64,000 bases of DNA from Rhodoplanes sp. Z2-YC6860. Lineage in GTDB: Bacteria > Pseudomonadota > Alphaproteobacteria > Rhizobiales > Xanthobacteraceae. Position numbers and translations under genes: made by a program. Positions 18,901-27,043 of this stretch are shown piece by piece; positions within the stretch are counted from its first letter, which is position 1; each line of letters opens with the position of its first letter. The notes below the pieces were generated by a model. That model ran no database searches, was not told the origin of the DNA, and saw nothing but the letters and a program-made list of their open reading frames with translations. The stretch spans positions 1,678,001 through 1,742,000 of the forward strand of contig NZ_CP007440.1 in the NCBI RefSeq assembly GCF_001579845.1, in the 5' to 3' direction.

Positions 18901-20136
18901 ATGCTCGATTACGTGATCCGCAACGCCCGCGTGCCGGGCGCGGCGAACGGCGGCAACGTCGACATTGGATTCTCCAAGGGAAAAATCGCGGCGATCGAGC
19001 CGAAGCTTGTCGCCGACTCGCCGTCCTATGACGCGCAAGGCTGTCTTTGTTGCGGCGGCCTGGTCGAGACCCACATCCATCTCGACAAATCGCGCATTAT
19101 CGATCGCTGTGCGCCGGAGCCGAGCCGCAGCGACCCGAGCCACATGAAGCGCGTGCAGGCGGTGAAAGATACCTTCACGGTCGAGGACATCTACAACCGT
19201 GCCAAGATCACGCTGGAGAACTGCATCAAGCAGGGCACCACGCGCATCCGCACCCATGTCGAGATCGATCCGCCGGTCGGTACCAAGAGCATGGAAGCGC
19301 TGAAGATGCTGCAGAAGGAATACGCCTGGGCGGTCGACCTCGAGCTTTGCGCCTTCGCGCAGGAGGGCCTCGCCAACATGCCGGAGACTGACAAGGCGCT
19401 GGTGCAGGCGCTCGAGATGGGCGCGACGTCAATCGGCGGTGCGCCGAACTACGACACCGATCATCCGTACCATATCAATCGCGTCTTCGAGCTCGCCCGC
19501 GAATACGACATCCACGTCGACATGCACATCGACTCGGGCCACGACCCGGCCACCATGGACAACATGATGGTCGCGGACATGGCGGAGAAATACCGATACG
19601 GCGGCCGCGTCGCCATGGGCCACATGACCAAGGTCGCGGCGCTGCCGCCGCAGAAGCAGAAGGACATCGCCAGGCGTCTCGCCGACACCGGCGTGGCGGT
19701 CACCGTGCTGCCGGCGACCGATCTGTTCGTCCTGGCTCGCCACAAGGACTACGACGTGCCGCGCTGCATCACGGATGCGAACCTGTTCGCGTCGCAGGGC
19801 TGCAATTGCTCGATTTCGACCAACAACATCCTCAATCCGTTCACCCCGTTTGGCGACTGCTCGCTGATCCGGATGGCGAACATGCATGCCAATGTCCTGC
19901 AGGTCGGCCAGCCGGATCAGCTGGCCGAGCTGTTCTCCATGGTCAGCGACCGTTCGGCGCGGCTGCTGAACCTGAAGGACTACGGCATCAAGGTGGGAAA
20001 CCAGGCCGAGGTGACGGTGGTCGACGCCCAGTCCCCCGCCGAGGCCATTGCGACCAACGCCCCGGTGCTGGCCGTGTTCAAGCGCGGCCGCCAGACCGTC
20101 AGCCGTCCGCGGCCGGAACTGCTGCGGCCGCAATAA
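18901..20136 (+). CDS. Metal-dependent amidohydrolase, cytosine-deaminase-like
   Basis: A 411-residue TIM-barrel hydrolase of the CodA/AtzC group that hydrolytically deaminates or opens N-containing rings. ATG 18901 follows AAGGAG. The metal motif is HIHLDKS (near residue 60), further ligands lie in HMHIDSGHD (near residue 205) and GHMTKV (near residue 240), and the conserved aspartate is likely in SISTNNILNPF or its surroundings, where the usual SDN/D appears altered. It is divergent from the LysR gene. Codon use is more GC-rich than the genes at 12.7-18.7 kb. Substrate unknown; a cyclic amide or aminopyrimidine is a family-level guess. Confidence 0.82.
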   Translation: MLDYVIRNARVPGAANGGNVDIGFSKGKIAAIEPKLVADSPSYDAQGCLCCGGLVETHIHLDKSRIIDRCAPEPSRSDPSHMKRVQAVKDTFTVEDIYNRAKITLENCIKQGTTRIRTHVEIDPPVGTKSMEALKMLQKEYAWAVDLELCAFAQEGLANMPETDKALVQALEMGATSIGGAPNYDTDHPYHINRVFELAREYDIHVDMHIDSGHDPATMDNMMVADMAEKYRYGGRVAMGHMTKVAALPPQKQKDIARRLADTGVAVTVLPATDLFVLARHKDYDVPRCITDANLFASQGCNCSISTNNILNPFTPFGDCSLIRMANMHANVLQVGQPDQLAELFSMVSDRSARLLNLKDYGIKVGNQAEVTVVDAQSPAEAIATNAPVLAVFKRGRQTVSRPRPELLRPQ

Positions 20137-20331
20137 AAGGCGGCCCGTTGCGGGGACCCCGCATGGCTCCCATGTGACGGTCTGTGCTGTCATCACACCG
20201 CCGTGACGCGATGGTAAGCGGCGATTGTGGTAGCCGATGGGACCGTAATCTCGCGGCAGCTTTTCACAGACGGCTGTGGTCAAAGCTGTTCGGGTGGTGT
20301 GGTTGTCTTTCAAGGAGGGCGCGGCAGGCCT

Positions 20332-20976
20332 ATGGTGGCAGAGACGATGGATACCGTTTCCAGCCCTCGCTTGCCGGCGCGGCCGCTCGCGCTGGCCAAC
20401 CTTCTGACCTACGGCCGGATCGCCGCGGTGCCGGTCGTTGTCGGGTTGATGTATTCCTACAGCATCTTGGACGGCGGTTTGTGGCTGCGCTGGACCGCGC
20501 TTGGCGTATTCATCGCGGCAGCCATCACCGACCTGCTCGATGGCTACATCGCGCGCGCCTACGACCAGCAGTCGTCGCTCGGCAAGATGCTCGATCCGAT
20601 CGCCGACAAGCTCCTGATCTCGGCCTGCCTCTTGATGCTCGCCGCCGAGGAGACGATCCGCGGCTGGTCGCTGCTCGCCGGCGTGATCATCCTGTGCCGC
20701 GAGATTCTGGTGTCGGGGCTGCGCGAATACCTCGCCGAACTGCGGGTGAGCGTGCCGGTGTCGCGGCTCGCCAAATGGAAGACCACCTGGCAGCTCGTTG
20801 CGGTGGGCTTCCTGATTTGCGGCGAGGCCGGCGATAAGCTCGCCTCCGACCTGGTGAGGCACGACCTTCCGGTGATCACCAATATGGGCCTCGCGCTGCT
20901 CTGGTTGTCCGCGCTGGTCACGCTATATACCGGCTGGGACTACATGCGGGCCGGTTTGCGGCATATGATCGACTGA
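20332..20976 (+). CDS. pgsA: CDP-diacylglycerol--glycerol-3-phosphate 3-phosphatidyltransferase
   Basis: A 214-residue membrane enzyme that makes phosphatidylglycerol phosphate, the committed step to phosphatidylglycerol and cardiolipin. The CDP-alcohol phosphotransferase motif is complete: DLLDGYIARAYDQ then SLGKMLDPIADK (D-G-x2-A-R-x8-G-x3-D-x3-D). Several hydrophobic helices span the chain. AAGGAGGG lies 13 bases before ATG 20332; ATG 20347 is an alternative. The stop overlaps the moaD start, so pgsA-moaD-moaE form one operon. Confidence 0.96.
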   Translation: MVAETMDTVSSPRLPARPLALANLLTYGRIAAVPVVVGLMYSYSILDGGLWLRWTALGVFIAAAITDLLDGYIARAYDQQSSLGKMLDPIADKLLISACLLMLAAEETIRGWSLLAGVIILCREILVSGLREYLAELRVSVPVSRLAKWKTTWQLVAVGFLICGEAGDKLASDLVRHDLPVITNMGLALLWLSALVTLYTGWDYMRAGLRHMID

Positions 20977-21227
20977 TGAAGCTTCTGTATTTCGCCTGGG
21001 TGCGTGAACGGATCGGCAAGGCCGAGGAGGAACTCGCGCCGCCCGCCGATGTGAAGACCGTGGCTGAGCTGATCCGCTGGCTCGGCGGCCGCGGCGAGGA
21101 ATACGCCCACGCTTTCGAGCAGGCGAAATCGATCCGCGCCGCGATCGACAAGCATCACGTGCGTCCGGACACGGCGATTGCCGGTGCGTGTGAAATCGCG
21201 TTCTTTCCGCCGATGACAGGCGGCTGA
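20976..21227 (+). CDS. moaD: Molybdopterin synthase sulfur-carrier subunit
   Basis: An 83-residue ubiquitin-fold protein that carries thiocarboxylate sulfur for molybdopterin synthesis. The C-terminal Gly-Gly (FFPPMTGG) needed for adenylation and thiocarboxylation is present, and the first strand MKLLYFAWVRERIG is typical. Its ATG overlaps the pgsA stop (TGATG) and moaE starts 9 bases after its stop. Confidence 0.96.
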   Translation: MKLLYFAWVRERIGKAEEELAPPADVKTVAELIRWLGGRGEEYAHAFEQAKSIRAAIDKHHVRPDTAIAGACEIAFFPPMTGG

Positions 21228-21236
21228 TCCGGGTGG

Positions 21237-21722
21237 ATGATGCAGACCACCGTGCGCCTTCAACGCGAGGACTTCGACGCCGCAGCCGAGCAGGCGGCGT
21301 TGACGCGTGGGCGCACCGATATCGGCGCGGTGGTGACGTTTGCGGGCATCTGCCGCGGTGCTGAATCCGGCGAGCCGATCGCCGCGCTGACGCTCGAGCA
21401 CTATCCCGGAATGGCCGAAGCCGAGATCGCGCGGCACGTGGAAGAAGCCAAGTCGCGCTGGCCGCTGATGGGCGTCACCGTGATCCATCGCTATGGCCGG
21501 ATCGAGCCTGGCGAAAACATCGTTCTTGTGGTCACGGCGTCGTCGCATCGCGAGGCGGCCTTCGCCGCGGCCGAGTTCCTGATGGATTATCTCAAGACCA
21601 AGGCGCCGTTCTGGAAGCAGGTCGAGCGCAAGGCCGGCACGGCCTGGGTCGAGGCCAAGGGCGCCGACGATGCGGCCGCCGCGCGCTGGGACAAGCCGCC
21701 CGGTAGCGAAGCCGCGGAATAG
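21237..21722 (+). CDS. moaE: Molybdopterin synthase catalytic subunit
   Basis: A 161-residue partner of MoaD that transfers two sulfurs to precursor Z to make molybdopterin. Family blocks are GAVVTFAGICRG, LEHYPGMAE, VIHRYGRIEPGE, VTASSHREAAF and the active-site lysines in LKTKAPFWKQVE. It may start at ATG 21237 or the next codon at 21240. It is the last gene of the pgsA-moaD-moaE operon; an independent secreted-protein gene follows 47 bases later. Confidence 0.97.
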   Translation: MMQTTVRLQREDFDAAAEQAALTRGRTDIGAVVTFAGICRGAESGEPIAALTLEHYPGMAEAEIARHVEEAKSRWPLMGVTVIHRYGRIEPGENIVLVVTASSHREAAFAAAEFLMDYLKTKAPFWKQVERKAGTAWVEAKGADDAAAARWDKPPGSEAAE

Positions 21723-21769
21723 CGGACGGCTCCGTTTTTTTGTCGAACACGTGGTGAGGGGACGACACC

Positions 21770-22723
21770 ATGCTTCGGACACTCGCACTATCATTGACGA
21801 CGCTGGCCTTCGTAACGTCAGCCACGGCCGAGAATCACGTCAGCTACTTTCCGGTCGCGCCTGGATCGGGCCCGCATGACGTCGCGCCGGCGCCGGACGG
21901 CAGCGTCTACTACTCAGCGCAGATGAAGGGCGCGCTCGGCAGGGTCGATCCTAAGACCGGCAAGGACGAACGCATCTCGATCGGCTCAGGCTCGGCGCCG
22001 CACGGCGTGATCGTCGGTCCCGACGGCTCGCCTTGGCTGACCGACGGCGGCTTGAACGCCGTCGTGCGCTACGACGTCAAAGCGAAAAAGTTCGACTACT
22101 TCGCGCTGCCGCCGCAGATGCCGAACGCCAATCTCAACACCGGCGTGTTCGACAAGGACGGCGTCTATTGGTTCACCGGGCAGAATGGCGTGCACGGTTC
22201 TGTCGACCCCAAGACCGGAAAGGTCCAAAGCTGGAAGTCGCCGCGCCGGGGCAGCTACGGCATCACGGTGACGCCGTCGAACGAGGTCTGGTACGTGGCG
22301 CTTGCGGGCGACCATCTCGGCCGGATCGACAAGTCGAACGGCAATGTCGCGATCTTCGAGCCGCCGAAGAAGGGCATCGGCCCGCGCCGGGTGTGGTCGG
22401 ATTCCAAAGGGCTGCTCTGGGTCAGCTTCTGGCAGTCCGGTGAGGTCGGCCGCTACGATCCGCAGGCGAAGGCCTGGAAAACCTGGCTTTTGCCGGGCAA
22501 TCCCGGTGCCAGCTGCTATTCGGTCCATGTCGACAACGAGGACAAGGTCTGGCTGACCGATTTCATGACCAACGCGATCGTCCGCTTCGATCCGGTCACC
22601 GAGAGGTTCGAAACCTTCCCGAGCAGCGAACGCGGTGCGCAAGTGCGGCAGATGGCGAGCCGCCCCGGCGAGGCCTGGGGCGCCGAATCCGGCAACAGCC
22701 GCCTGGTGCTCATCAGGTATTGA
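21770..22723 (+). CDS. Secreted virginiamycin B lyase-like beta-propeller protein
   Basis: A 317-residue exported protein. Residues 1-20 are a signal peptide ending TSATA. The mature part is a run of about six blades with Vgb/SMP-type repeats (GRVDPKTGKDE, VVRYDVKAKKF, GSVDPKTGKV, GRIDKSNGNV, GRYDPQAKAW, VRFDPVTERF). Vgb proper linearises streptogramin B, but most environmental members have unknown activity, so antibiotic resistance is not claimed. A DUF1460 gene starts 40 bases downstream and is probably co-transcribed. Confidence 0.75.
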   Translation: MLRTLALSLTTLAFVTSATAENHVSYFPVAPGSGPHDVAPAPDGSVYYSAQMKGALGRVDPKTGKDERISIGSGSAPHGVIVGPDGSPWLTDGGLNAVVRYDVKAKKFDYFALPPQMPNANLNTGVFDKDGVYWFTGQNGVHGSVDPKTGKVQSWKSPRRGSYGITVTPSNEVWYVALAGDHLGRIDKSNGNVAIFEPPKKGIGPRRVWSDSKGLLWVSFWQSGEVGRYDPQAKAWKTWLLPGNPGASCYSVHVDNEDKVWLTDFMTNAIVRFDPVTERFETFPSSERGAQVRQMASRPGEAWGAESGNSRLVLIRY

Positions 22724-22763
22724 TCGGACTTTGCTGGCGGCGCCGCGCCGCTGTGATAATTTG

Positions 22764-23555
22764 ATGGCGATGCAGCCCACAACCAGTCGCCGGAATCTGT
22801 TGCGGCTTGCGGTCGGTCTGCCGCTGTTGGGGCTCTTCCGGCCGGCATTCGCCGCGCGCGCGGCTCTGATCGAGCGGTTGATTGCCGAAGCGGGACCTCT
22901 GCCGCGCGTGTCGCAGCGGATGGACTACATTTCCGGCAAGCTTCTCGGCATCAGCTATCAGGCCAACACGCTGATCGGCAGTCCCGGCTCTCCGGAAAAA
23001 TTCGTGGTGCGCGACGACGCCTTCGACTGCGTCACCTATTGCGAGGTGGTGCTGGCCGCGGCACTGGCGCACGACATGGGCGAGTTCGAAACCGTCCTTC
23101 GCAAGATCCGCTACGACCGGGGCCGGGTGCAGTACGAGCAGCGCAACCACTATTGGGCCGAGTGGTGCCAGCGCAACATCGCGAACGGCGTTTGCCGCCC
23201 GATCGCAATCGAGCCGTCGGTGACGTACGAAAAGACGCTGACCTGGCATGGTGAGCTCGGCAAGCGCCGTGTCTCGATCAAGGCCATCAGCAAGGCGGCC
23301 ATGATGGACAATGCCAGGCTGCTGGAGCCGGGCGACATCGTCGGCTTCACGTCGGGCAGGGCGGGCCTCGACTACTATCACACTGGTCTGGTGGCGTTCG
23401 GCCGCAACGGCGAACTGCTGCTCCGCAACGCCTCGCAACGCCGCCGCCGCGTGGTCGAAGAGCGGATGTCGGAGTTTGCGGCGATCAATCCGGTGCGCTA
23501 CGTCACGCTGCTTCGTCCTGCGGAGCCGTCGGCCCCGATCGCGGAGCGCCATTGA
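22764..23555 (+). CDS. Tat-exported DUF1460 (NlpC/P60-like) protein
   Basis: A 263-residue protein with a likely Tat signal (TSRRNLLRLA, residues 6-15, cleaved near AFAARA). The DUF1460 fold is recognised by the candidate catalytic cysteine in DAFDCVTYCE and histidine in DYYHTGLV, with the later LLRNAS segment. Characterised relatives are amidases acting on peptidoglycan or small amides; no specific substrate is assigned. ATG 22770 is an alternative start. Its TGA overlaps the TTG start of prmB, so the two are coupled. Confidence 0.7.
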   Translation: MAMQPTTSRRNLLRLAVGLPLLGLFRPAFAARAALIERLIAEAGPLPRVSQRMDYISGKLLGISYQANTLIGSPGSPEKFVVRDDAFDCVTYCEVVLAAALAHDMGEFETVLRKIRYDRGRVQYEQRNHYWAEWCQRNIANGVCRPIAIEPSVTYEKTLTWHGELGKRRVSIKAISKAAMMDNARLLEPGDIVGFTSGRAGLDYYHTGLVAFGRNGELLLRNASQRRRRVVEERMSEFAAINPVRYVTLLRPAEPSAPIAERH

Positions 23556-24517
23556 ACGTGCGTAAGACTTTGAAGCGAAAGCGCGGCGTGCCGGCCAAGC
23601 CGGTGACGGTGGCGAGCCTGGTCCGTTCCGTCGCGGCTGATTTGAAGCGCGCCAAACTGGTCTTTGCTCACGGGACCGTCGATCCCATCGCCGAAGCGGC
23701 ATTCATCGTGGCAGAGACGCTCGGCATTCATCCGCATTTCATTGCGGCCCGCGCCGAGATGCCGGTCGCGGCCGCCAAGCAGAAGAAGATCGCCAGGCTG
23801 GTCGACCGGCGCATCCGGACACGCAAGCCGACGGCTTATCTGCTCAAGCGCATCTATATGCTCGGTGTGCCGTTTTACATCGACGAGCGCGCCATCGTGC
23901 CGCGGTCGTTTCTCGGCGAGGTTCTCGCCAGCGAATTGTTCGCCGGTCAGAGTTTTTCGCTGCTGCCGGACGCGGAAGCGGTCGGCAGCGTGCTCGACCT
24001 TTGCACCGGTTCGGGCTGTCTCGCGATTCTTTCGGCGATGCGGTTTCGCGGCGCCAAGGTCGACGCGGTCGAACTGTCGAAGGACGCCATTGAGGTCGCC
24101 CGGCGCAACGCCGCCGAACACAAGTTGAAAAAGCGCCTGCGCGTCCTGCGCGGCGATCTGTTCGCGCCGGTGGCGGATAAACGCTACGACCTGATCATCT
24201 CCAATCCGCCCTATGTGGACGATGCCGGCATGAAAGGCCTGCCGCCGGAGTGCCGGCACGAGCCCGCCATGGCGTTCGACGGCGGCACAGATGGATTGGA
24301 CATCGTGCGGCGGATCATCGACGAGGCCGGGCGGCATCTCACCAGGAACGGCGGTCTGCTGTGTGAGATCGGCCGCGGCCGCGAGGCGCTGGAGCGCGCC
24401 TATCCGAAGCTCAGGTTTCTCTGGCTCGATACGGAAGAAAGCAGCGGCGAAGTGTTCTGGCTGGATGCCGGCCAGCTTCGGGGAGCACCGGCCGTCATTC
24501 CGGGGCGCTCGCCATGA
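23552..24517 (+). CDS. prmB: Ribosomal protein uL3 glutamine N5-methyltransferase
   Basis: A 321-residue SAM-dependent methyltransferase that modifies a glutamine of ribosomal protein L3. The SAM motif LDLCTGSGCLAI is near residue 149 and the catalytic glutamine-binding motif NPPYV near residue 215. PRSFLGEVL and the N-terminal helical domain match PrmB rather than PrmC. The start is TTG 23552 overlapping the previous stop, or GTG 23558. The last seven codons (VIPGRSP) and the stop are supplied by a palindromic repeat that invades the 3' end, so the native C-terminus has been replaced or extended. Confidence 0.9.
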   Translation: MNVRKTLKRKRGVPAKPVTVASLVRSVAADLKRAKLVFAHGTVDPIAEAAFIVAETLGIHPHFIAARAEMPVAAAKQKKIARLVDRRIRTRKPTAYLLKRIYMLGVPFYIDERAIVPRSFLGEVLASELFAGQSFSLLPDAEAVGSVLDLCTGSGCLAILSAMRFRGAKVDAVELSKDAIEVARRNAAEHKLKKRLRVLRGDLFAPVADKRYDLIISNPPYVDDAGMKGLPPECRHEPAMAFDGGTDGLDIVRRIIDEAGRHLTRNGGLLCEIGRGREALERAYPKLRFLWLDTEESSGEVFWLDAGQLRGAPAVIPGRSP

Positions 24518-24631
24518 GCGCGTTCACGCGCGTCTTCGACGCGCTATGGCGAGCGAACCCGGAATCCAGAACCAATGTCGGTGTTTGCGGTTGGATTCCG
24601 GGTTCGGCGCTGCGCGCCGCCCCGGAATGAC
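24494..24631. repeat. GTCATTCCGGGGCGC-type intergenic palindromic repeat, copy 1
   Basis: Outer arms GTCATTCCGGGGCG and CGCCCCGGAATGAC bound the unit. Inner arms read CGAACCCGGAATCCAG and TGGATTCCGGGTTCG. It overlaps the end of prmB and precedes the end of ilvE. Three further copies lie at 28456, 42366 and 58328. Confidence 0.9.
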
Positions 24632-24637
24632 GACCTG

Positions 24638-25531
24638 TTACGCCGCTGCGGCCTTGCCGCCCTTCGGCTGCACTTCCGCGGTGTAGTCGTCCATCAGCTG
24701 CTTGGTGATCGCGGCCGGCGTGAACTTCCACTGCTCGATCTCGGACACGGCTGTGACTTCAGCTGCGGTGCCCGTGATGAAGCACTCGGAGAAGCCCGAC
24801 AGTTCGTCCGGCATGATGCGCCGTTCGATCACCTCGATGCCGCGCTTCTTCGCCAGCATGATCGCGGTCGCGCGCGTGATGCCGGCCAGGAAGCAATCGG
24901 CGATCGGCGTGTGGATCTTGCCGTCCTTGATGAAGAAGATGTTGGCGCCGGTGCATTCGGCGACGCGACCCTGCCAGTCGAGCATCATCGCGTCGGCATA
25001 GCCTTTGCGCTCGGCGCGATGCTTGGAGATCGTGCAGATCATGTAGAGGCCCGCGGCCTTGGCCATCGCCGGAGCGGTCGCCGGATCGGGCCGGCGGTAC
25101 TCGGCGAGATCAAGCCGGATGCCTTTCAGCCGCTGGGCCGGGTCGAAATAGCTCGGCCACTCCCAGGTCGCGACCGCGAGATGAATCTTGTTCTGCTGCG
25201 CCGAGACGCCGAGTTGCTCCGAGCCGCGCCAAGCGATGGCGCGCACGTAGGCTTCCTTCTGGTTGTTGCGGTCGAGCACCTGCCGCTTGGCGGCATCGAT
25301 CTCGGCGACCGAATAGGGGATCTCGAAGTCGAGAATGTTGGCGGAGCGCTTCAGCCGCTCCGAATGCTCGGTGCCCTTGTAGATGACGCCGCCATAGGCC
25401 CGCTCGCCCTCGAACACGCAGCTCGCATAGTGCAGCCCGTGGGTGAGAACGCTGATCTGGGTCTCGGATGTCGGCACGAGCTTGCCGTCCATCCAGATCA
25501 GGTCGGGACGTTGGTCGAATGGCACCGCCAT
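24638..25531 (-). CDS. ilvE: Branched-chain amino acid aminotransferase
   Basis: A 297-residue class IV PLP aminotransferase for the last step of valine, leucine and isoleucine synthesis. Family blocks: WMDGKLVPTSE near the start, THGLHYASCVFEGERAY, the region AKAAGLYM with the candidate PLP lysine, ECTGANIFFIKDG, and GITRATAIMLA, which contacts cofactor phosphate. Length is typical. It is divergent from the MarR operon and its 3' end abuts a palindromic repeat. Aminodeoxychorismate lyase is the alternative in this fold but is less likely given the length and motifs. Confidence 0.9.
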   Translation of the reverse strand: MAVPFDQRPDLIWMDGKLVPTSETQISVLTHGLHYASCVFEGERAYGGVIYKGTEHSERLKRSANILDFEIPYSVAEIDAAKRQVLDRNNQKEAYVRAIAWRGSEQLGVSAQQNKIHLAVATWEWPSYFDPAQRLKGIRLDLAEYRRPDPATAPAMAKAAGLYMICTISKHRAERKGYADAMMLDWQGRVAECTGANIFFIKDGKIHTPIADCFLAGITRATAIMLAKKRGIEVIERRIMPDELSGFSECFITGTAAEVTAVSEIEQWKFTPAAITKQLMDDYTAEVQPKGGKAAAA

Positions 25532-25766
25532 GGCATTCCTCCAAAAAGCTCAGTCAAACCCATGCTGCCGGGCAGAGATTGAAGGCCCTGCCGGACTTTT
25601 TGCGGCCACGTGCCGCTTTTGCGTCCCGGCCCGTCTGTCGATATGTTGCGGGCCGGATCATCATAGAGCGCGCTTCCCGAGCCGGTTCAATGTCAACCAT
25701 CGAAACCCGGCTGCCCGGTACGATCCTTTCGTCAAGGCGCCAGTTTAGGTAACAATAGAACCGAAA

Positions 25767-25787
25767 TATGTCAACATGGCTGACATA
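25767..25787. promoter_or_regulatory. Inverted repeat over the MarR start, candidate auto-operator
   Basis: TATGTCA, seven bases, TGACATA: a perfect 7-bp inverted repeat that includes the ATG at 25776. The AT-rich symmetric arms fit a MarR dimer site. If it is the operator, the true MarR start may be ATG 25800. Confidence 0.5.
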
Positions 25788-26321
25788 AATTTTTCCAGCA
25801 TGAATCAGCCGGCAGCGGCCGATTCAAGCGAGGGCGGCCCTTCCCAGGAGCCGATCTGGGACATCATCGAACTGTTGTTCTTCGCCTATCGGGACTTCGT
25901 CAGCGACCCGGACGACGTGCTGACGCGGTTCAACTTCGGCCGCGCGCATCACCGGGTACTGCACTTCGTCAATCGTCACCCCGGCATGATGGTTGCCGAC
26001 CTGCTCGACGTCCTCAAGATCACCAAGCAATCGCTGGGTCGTGTGCTCAAGCAACTGGTCGACGAGGGCTATGTGTTGCAGAAGGAGGGCGAGAACGACC
26101 GCCGCCAGCGCCTTCTTTATGTCACACCGAAGGGCGAGCAACTCGCCATGAAGCTTGCAGGCCTGCAGACCGAACGGATCGCGCGCGCGCTGAACGAGAT
26201 CGGGCCGCATGCCCATGAAGCGGCGCGGCGCTTTCTCACCGCGATGATCGACGCCGACGGCCGCGACGACGTGCAGAAACTGATCGCCCGCGCCGACCGG
26301 GCGCGGCGGTCGAAGGCTTGA
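25776..26321 (+). CDS. MarR-family transcriptional regulator
   Basis: A 181-residue winged-helix regulator. The DNA-binding core is residues 55-120: HPGMMVADLLDVLKITKQSLGRVLKQL (in part), then the wing KEGENDRRQRLLYVTPKG. ATG 25776 lies inside an inverted repeat; ATG 25800 is an alternative, and neither has a strong ribosome-binding site. The response regulator starts 3 bases after its stop and the kinase overlaps that gene, so the three form one operon. This MarR/OmpR/kinase arrangement suggests joint control of the same signal response. Confidence 0.9.
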   Translation: MADINFSSMNQPAAADSSEGGPSQEPIWDIIELLFFAYRDFVSDPDDVLTRFNFGRAHHRVLHFVNRHPGMMVADLLDVLKITKQSLGRVLKQLVDEGYVLQKEGENDRRQRLLYVTPKGEQLAMKLAGLQTERIARALNEIGPHAHEAARRFLTAMIDADGRDDVQKLIARADRARRSKA

Positions 26322-26323
26322 GC

Positions 26324-27043
26324 ATGGTCATGGCCGCAGTGCCCATCCCGATTCCGCCGGCGGACGACGCGCCGCATCTGCTCGTGGTCGACGACGATCG
26401 CCGCATCCGCGATCTCTTGTCGCGCTTCCTCTCGACCGAAGGCTATCGCATCAGCACCGCCGACAGCGCGGCGATGGCCCGCGCCAAGCTGTCGAGCCTC
26501 AGCTTCGATCTGCTCGTTCTCGACGTGATGATGCCCGGCGAGAACGGCTTCGATTTCGCCCGCGACATCCGCAAGTCGTCCGCTGTGCCGATCCTGATGC
26601 TGACCGCGCGCGACGGCGCCGAGAGTCGTATCGCCGGATTGGAGATCGGCGCCGACGATTACGTCTCCAAGCCGTTCGAGCCGCGCGAACTGGCGCTGCG
26701 CATCGCCAACATCCTCAAGCGCGCCAAGCCCGCGGCGACGCCGCCACCAGAGTCGGCGCGCTTCGGTCCGTTCGTCTATCACATCGCGCGCGCCGAACTG
26801 CGCCGCGGCGAAGAGGCGATCCGCCTCACCGACCGCGAGCGCGAGATGCTCACTGTGCTTTCGAGCGCACCCGGTGAGACCGTGCCGCGTGCGGCGCTCG
26901 CCGGCAACGGCGGCAGCGTCAACGAGCGCGCGGTCGACGTGCAGATCAACCGGCTGCGCCGCAAGATCGAGGTCGATCCGACCAATCCGCTGTTCATTCA
27001 GACGGTGCGCGGCACCGGTTACCGGCTGGTGATTTCGCCATGA
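26324..27043 (+). CDS. Two-component response regulator, OmpR family
   Basis: A 239-residue regulator from ATG 26324. The receiver domain (residues 16-130) has the acidic pocket VVDDD, the phosphorylated aspartate in LLVLDVMMPGENG, the threonine LTARD and the lysine VSKPFEP. The C-terminal winged helix (residues 150-239) contains RLTDREREML and the recognition region VDVQINRLRRKIE then FIQTVRGTGYRLV. Its stop overlaps the kinase start (ATGA), indicating translational coupling with its partner. Confidence 0.95.
   Translation: MVMAAVPIPIPPADDAPHLLVVDDDRRIRDLLSRFLSTEGYRISTADSAAMARAKLSSLSFDLLVLDVMMPGENGFDFARDIRKSSAVPILMLTARDGAESRIAGLEIGADDYVSKPFEPRELALRIANILKRAKPAATPPPESARFGPFVYHIARAELRRGEEAIRLTDREREMLTVLSSAPGETVPRAALAGNGGSVNERAVDVQINRLRRKIEVDPTNPLFIQTVRGTGYRLVISP

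Noticed and set aside
12729-20136. Rut (pyrimidine utilisation) operon
   Set aside because: An LLM monooxygenase and a RidA protein are present, as in RutA and RutC, but there is no RutB, RutD, RutF or RutG, and the LLM and cupin genes belong to other branches.
19429-20862. 477-residue minus-strand open frame over the amidohydrolase and pgsA
   Set aside because: It spans two recognisable plus-strand genes and the gap between them, with arginine/histidine-rich composition typical of a shadow frame.
21770-22723. Streptogramin resistance gene vgb
   Set aside because: Only the beta-propeller repeat pattern is shared; the specific lyase residues could not be confirmed and most environmental homologues are not resistance genes.
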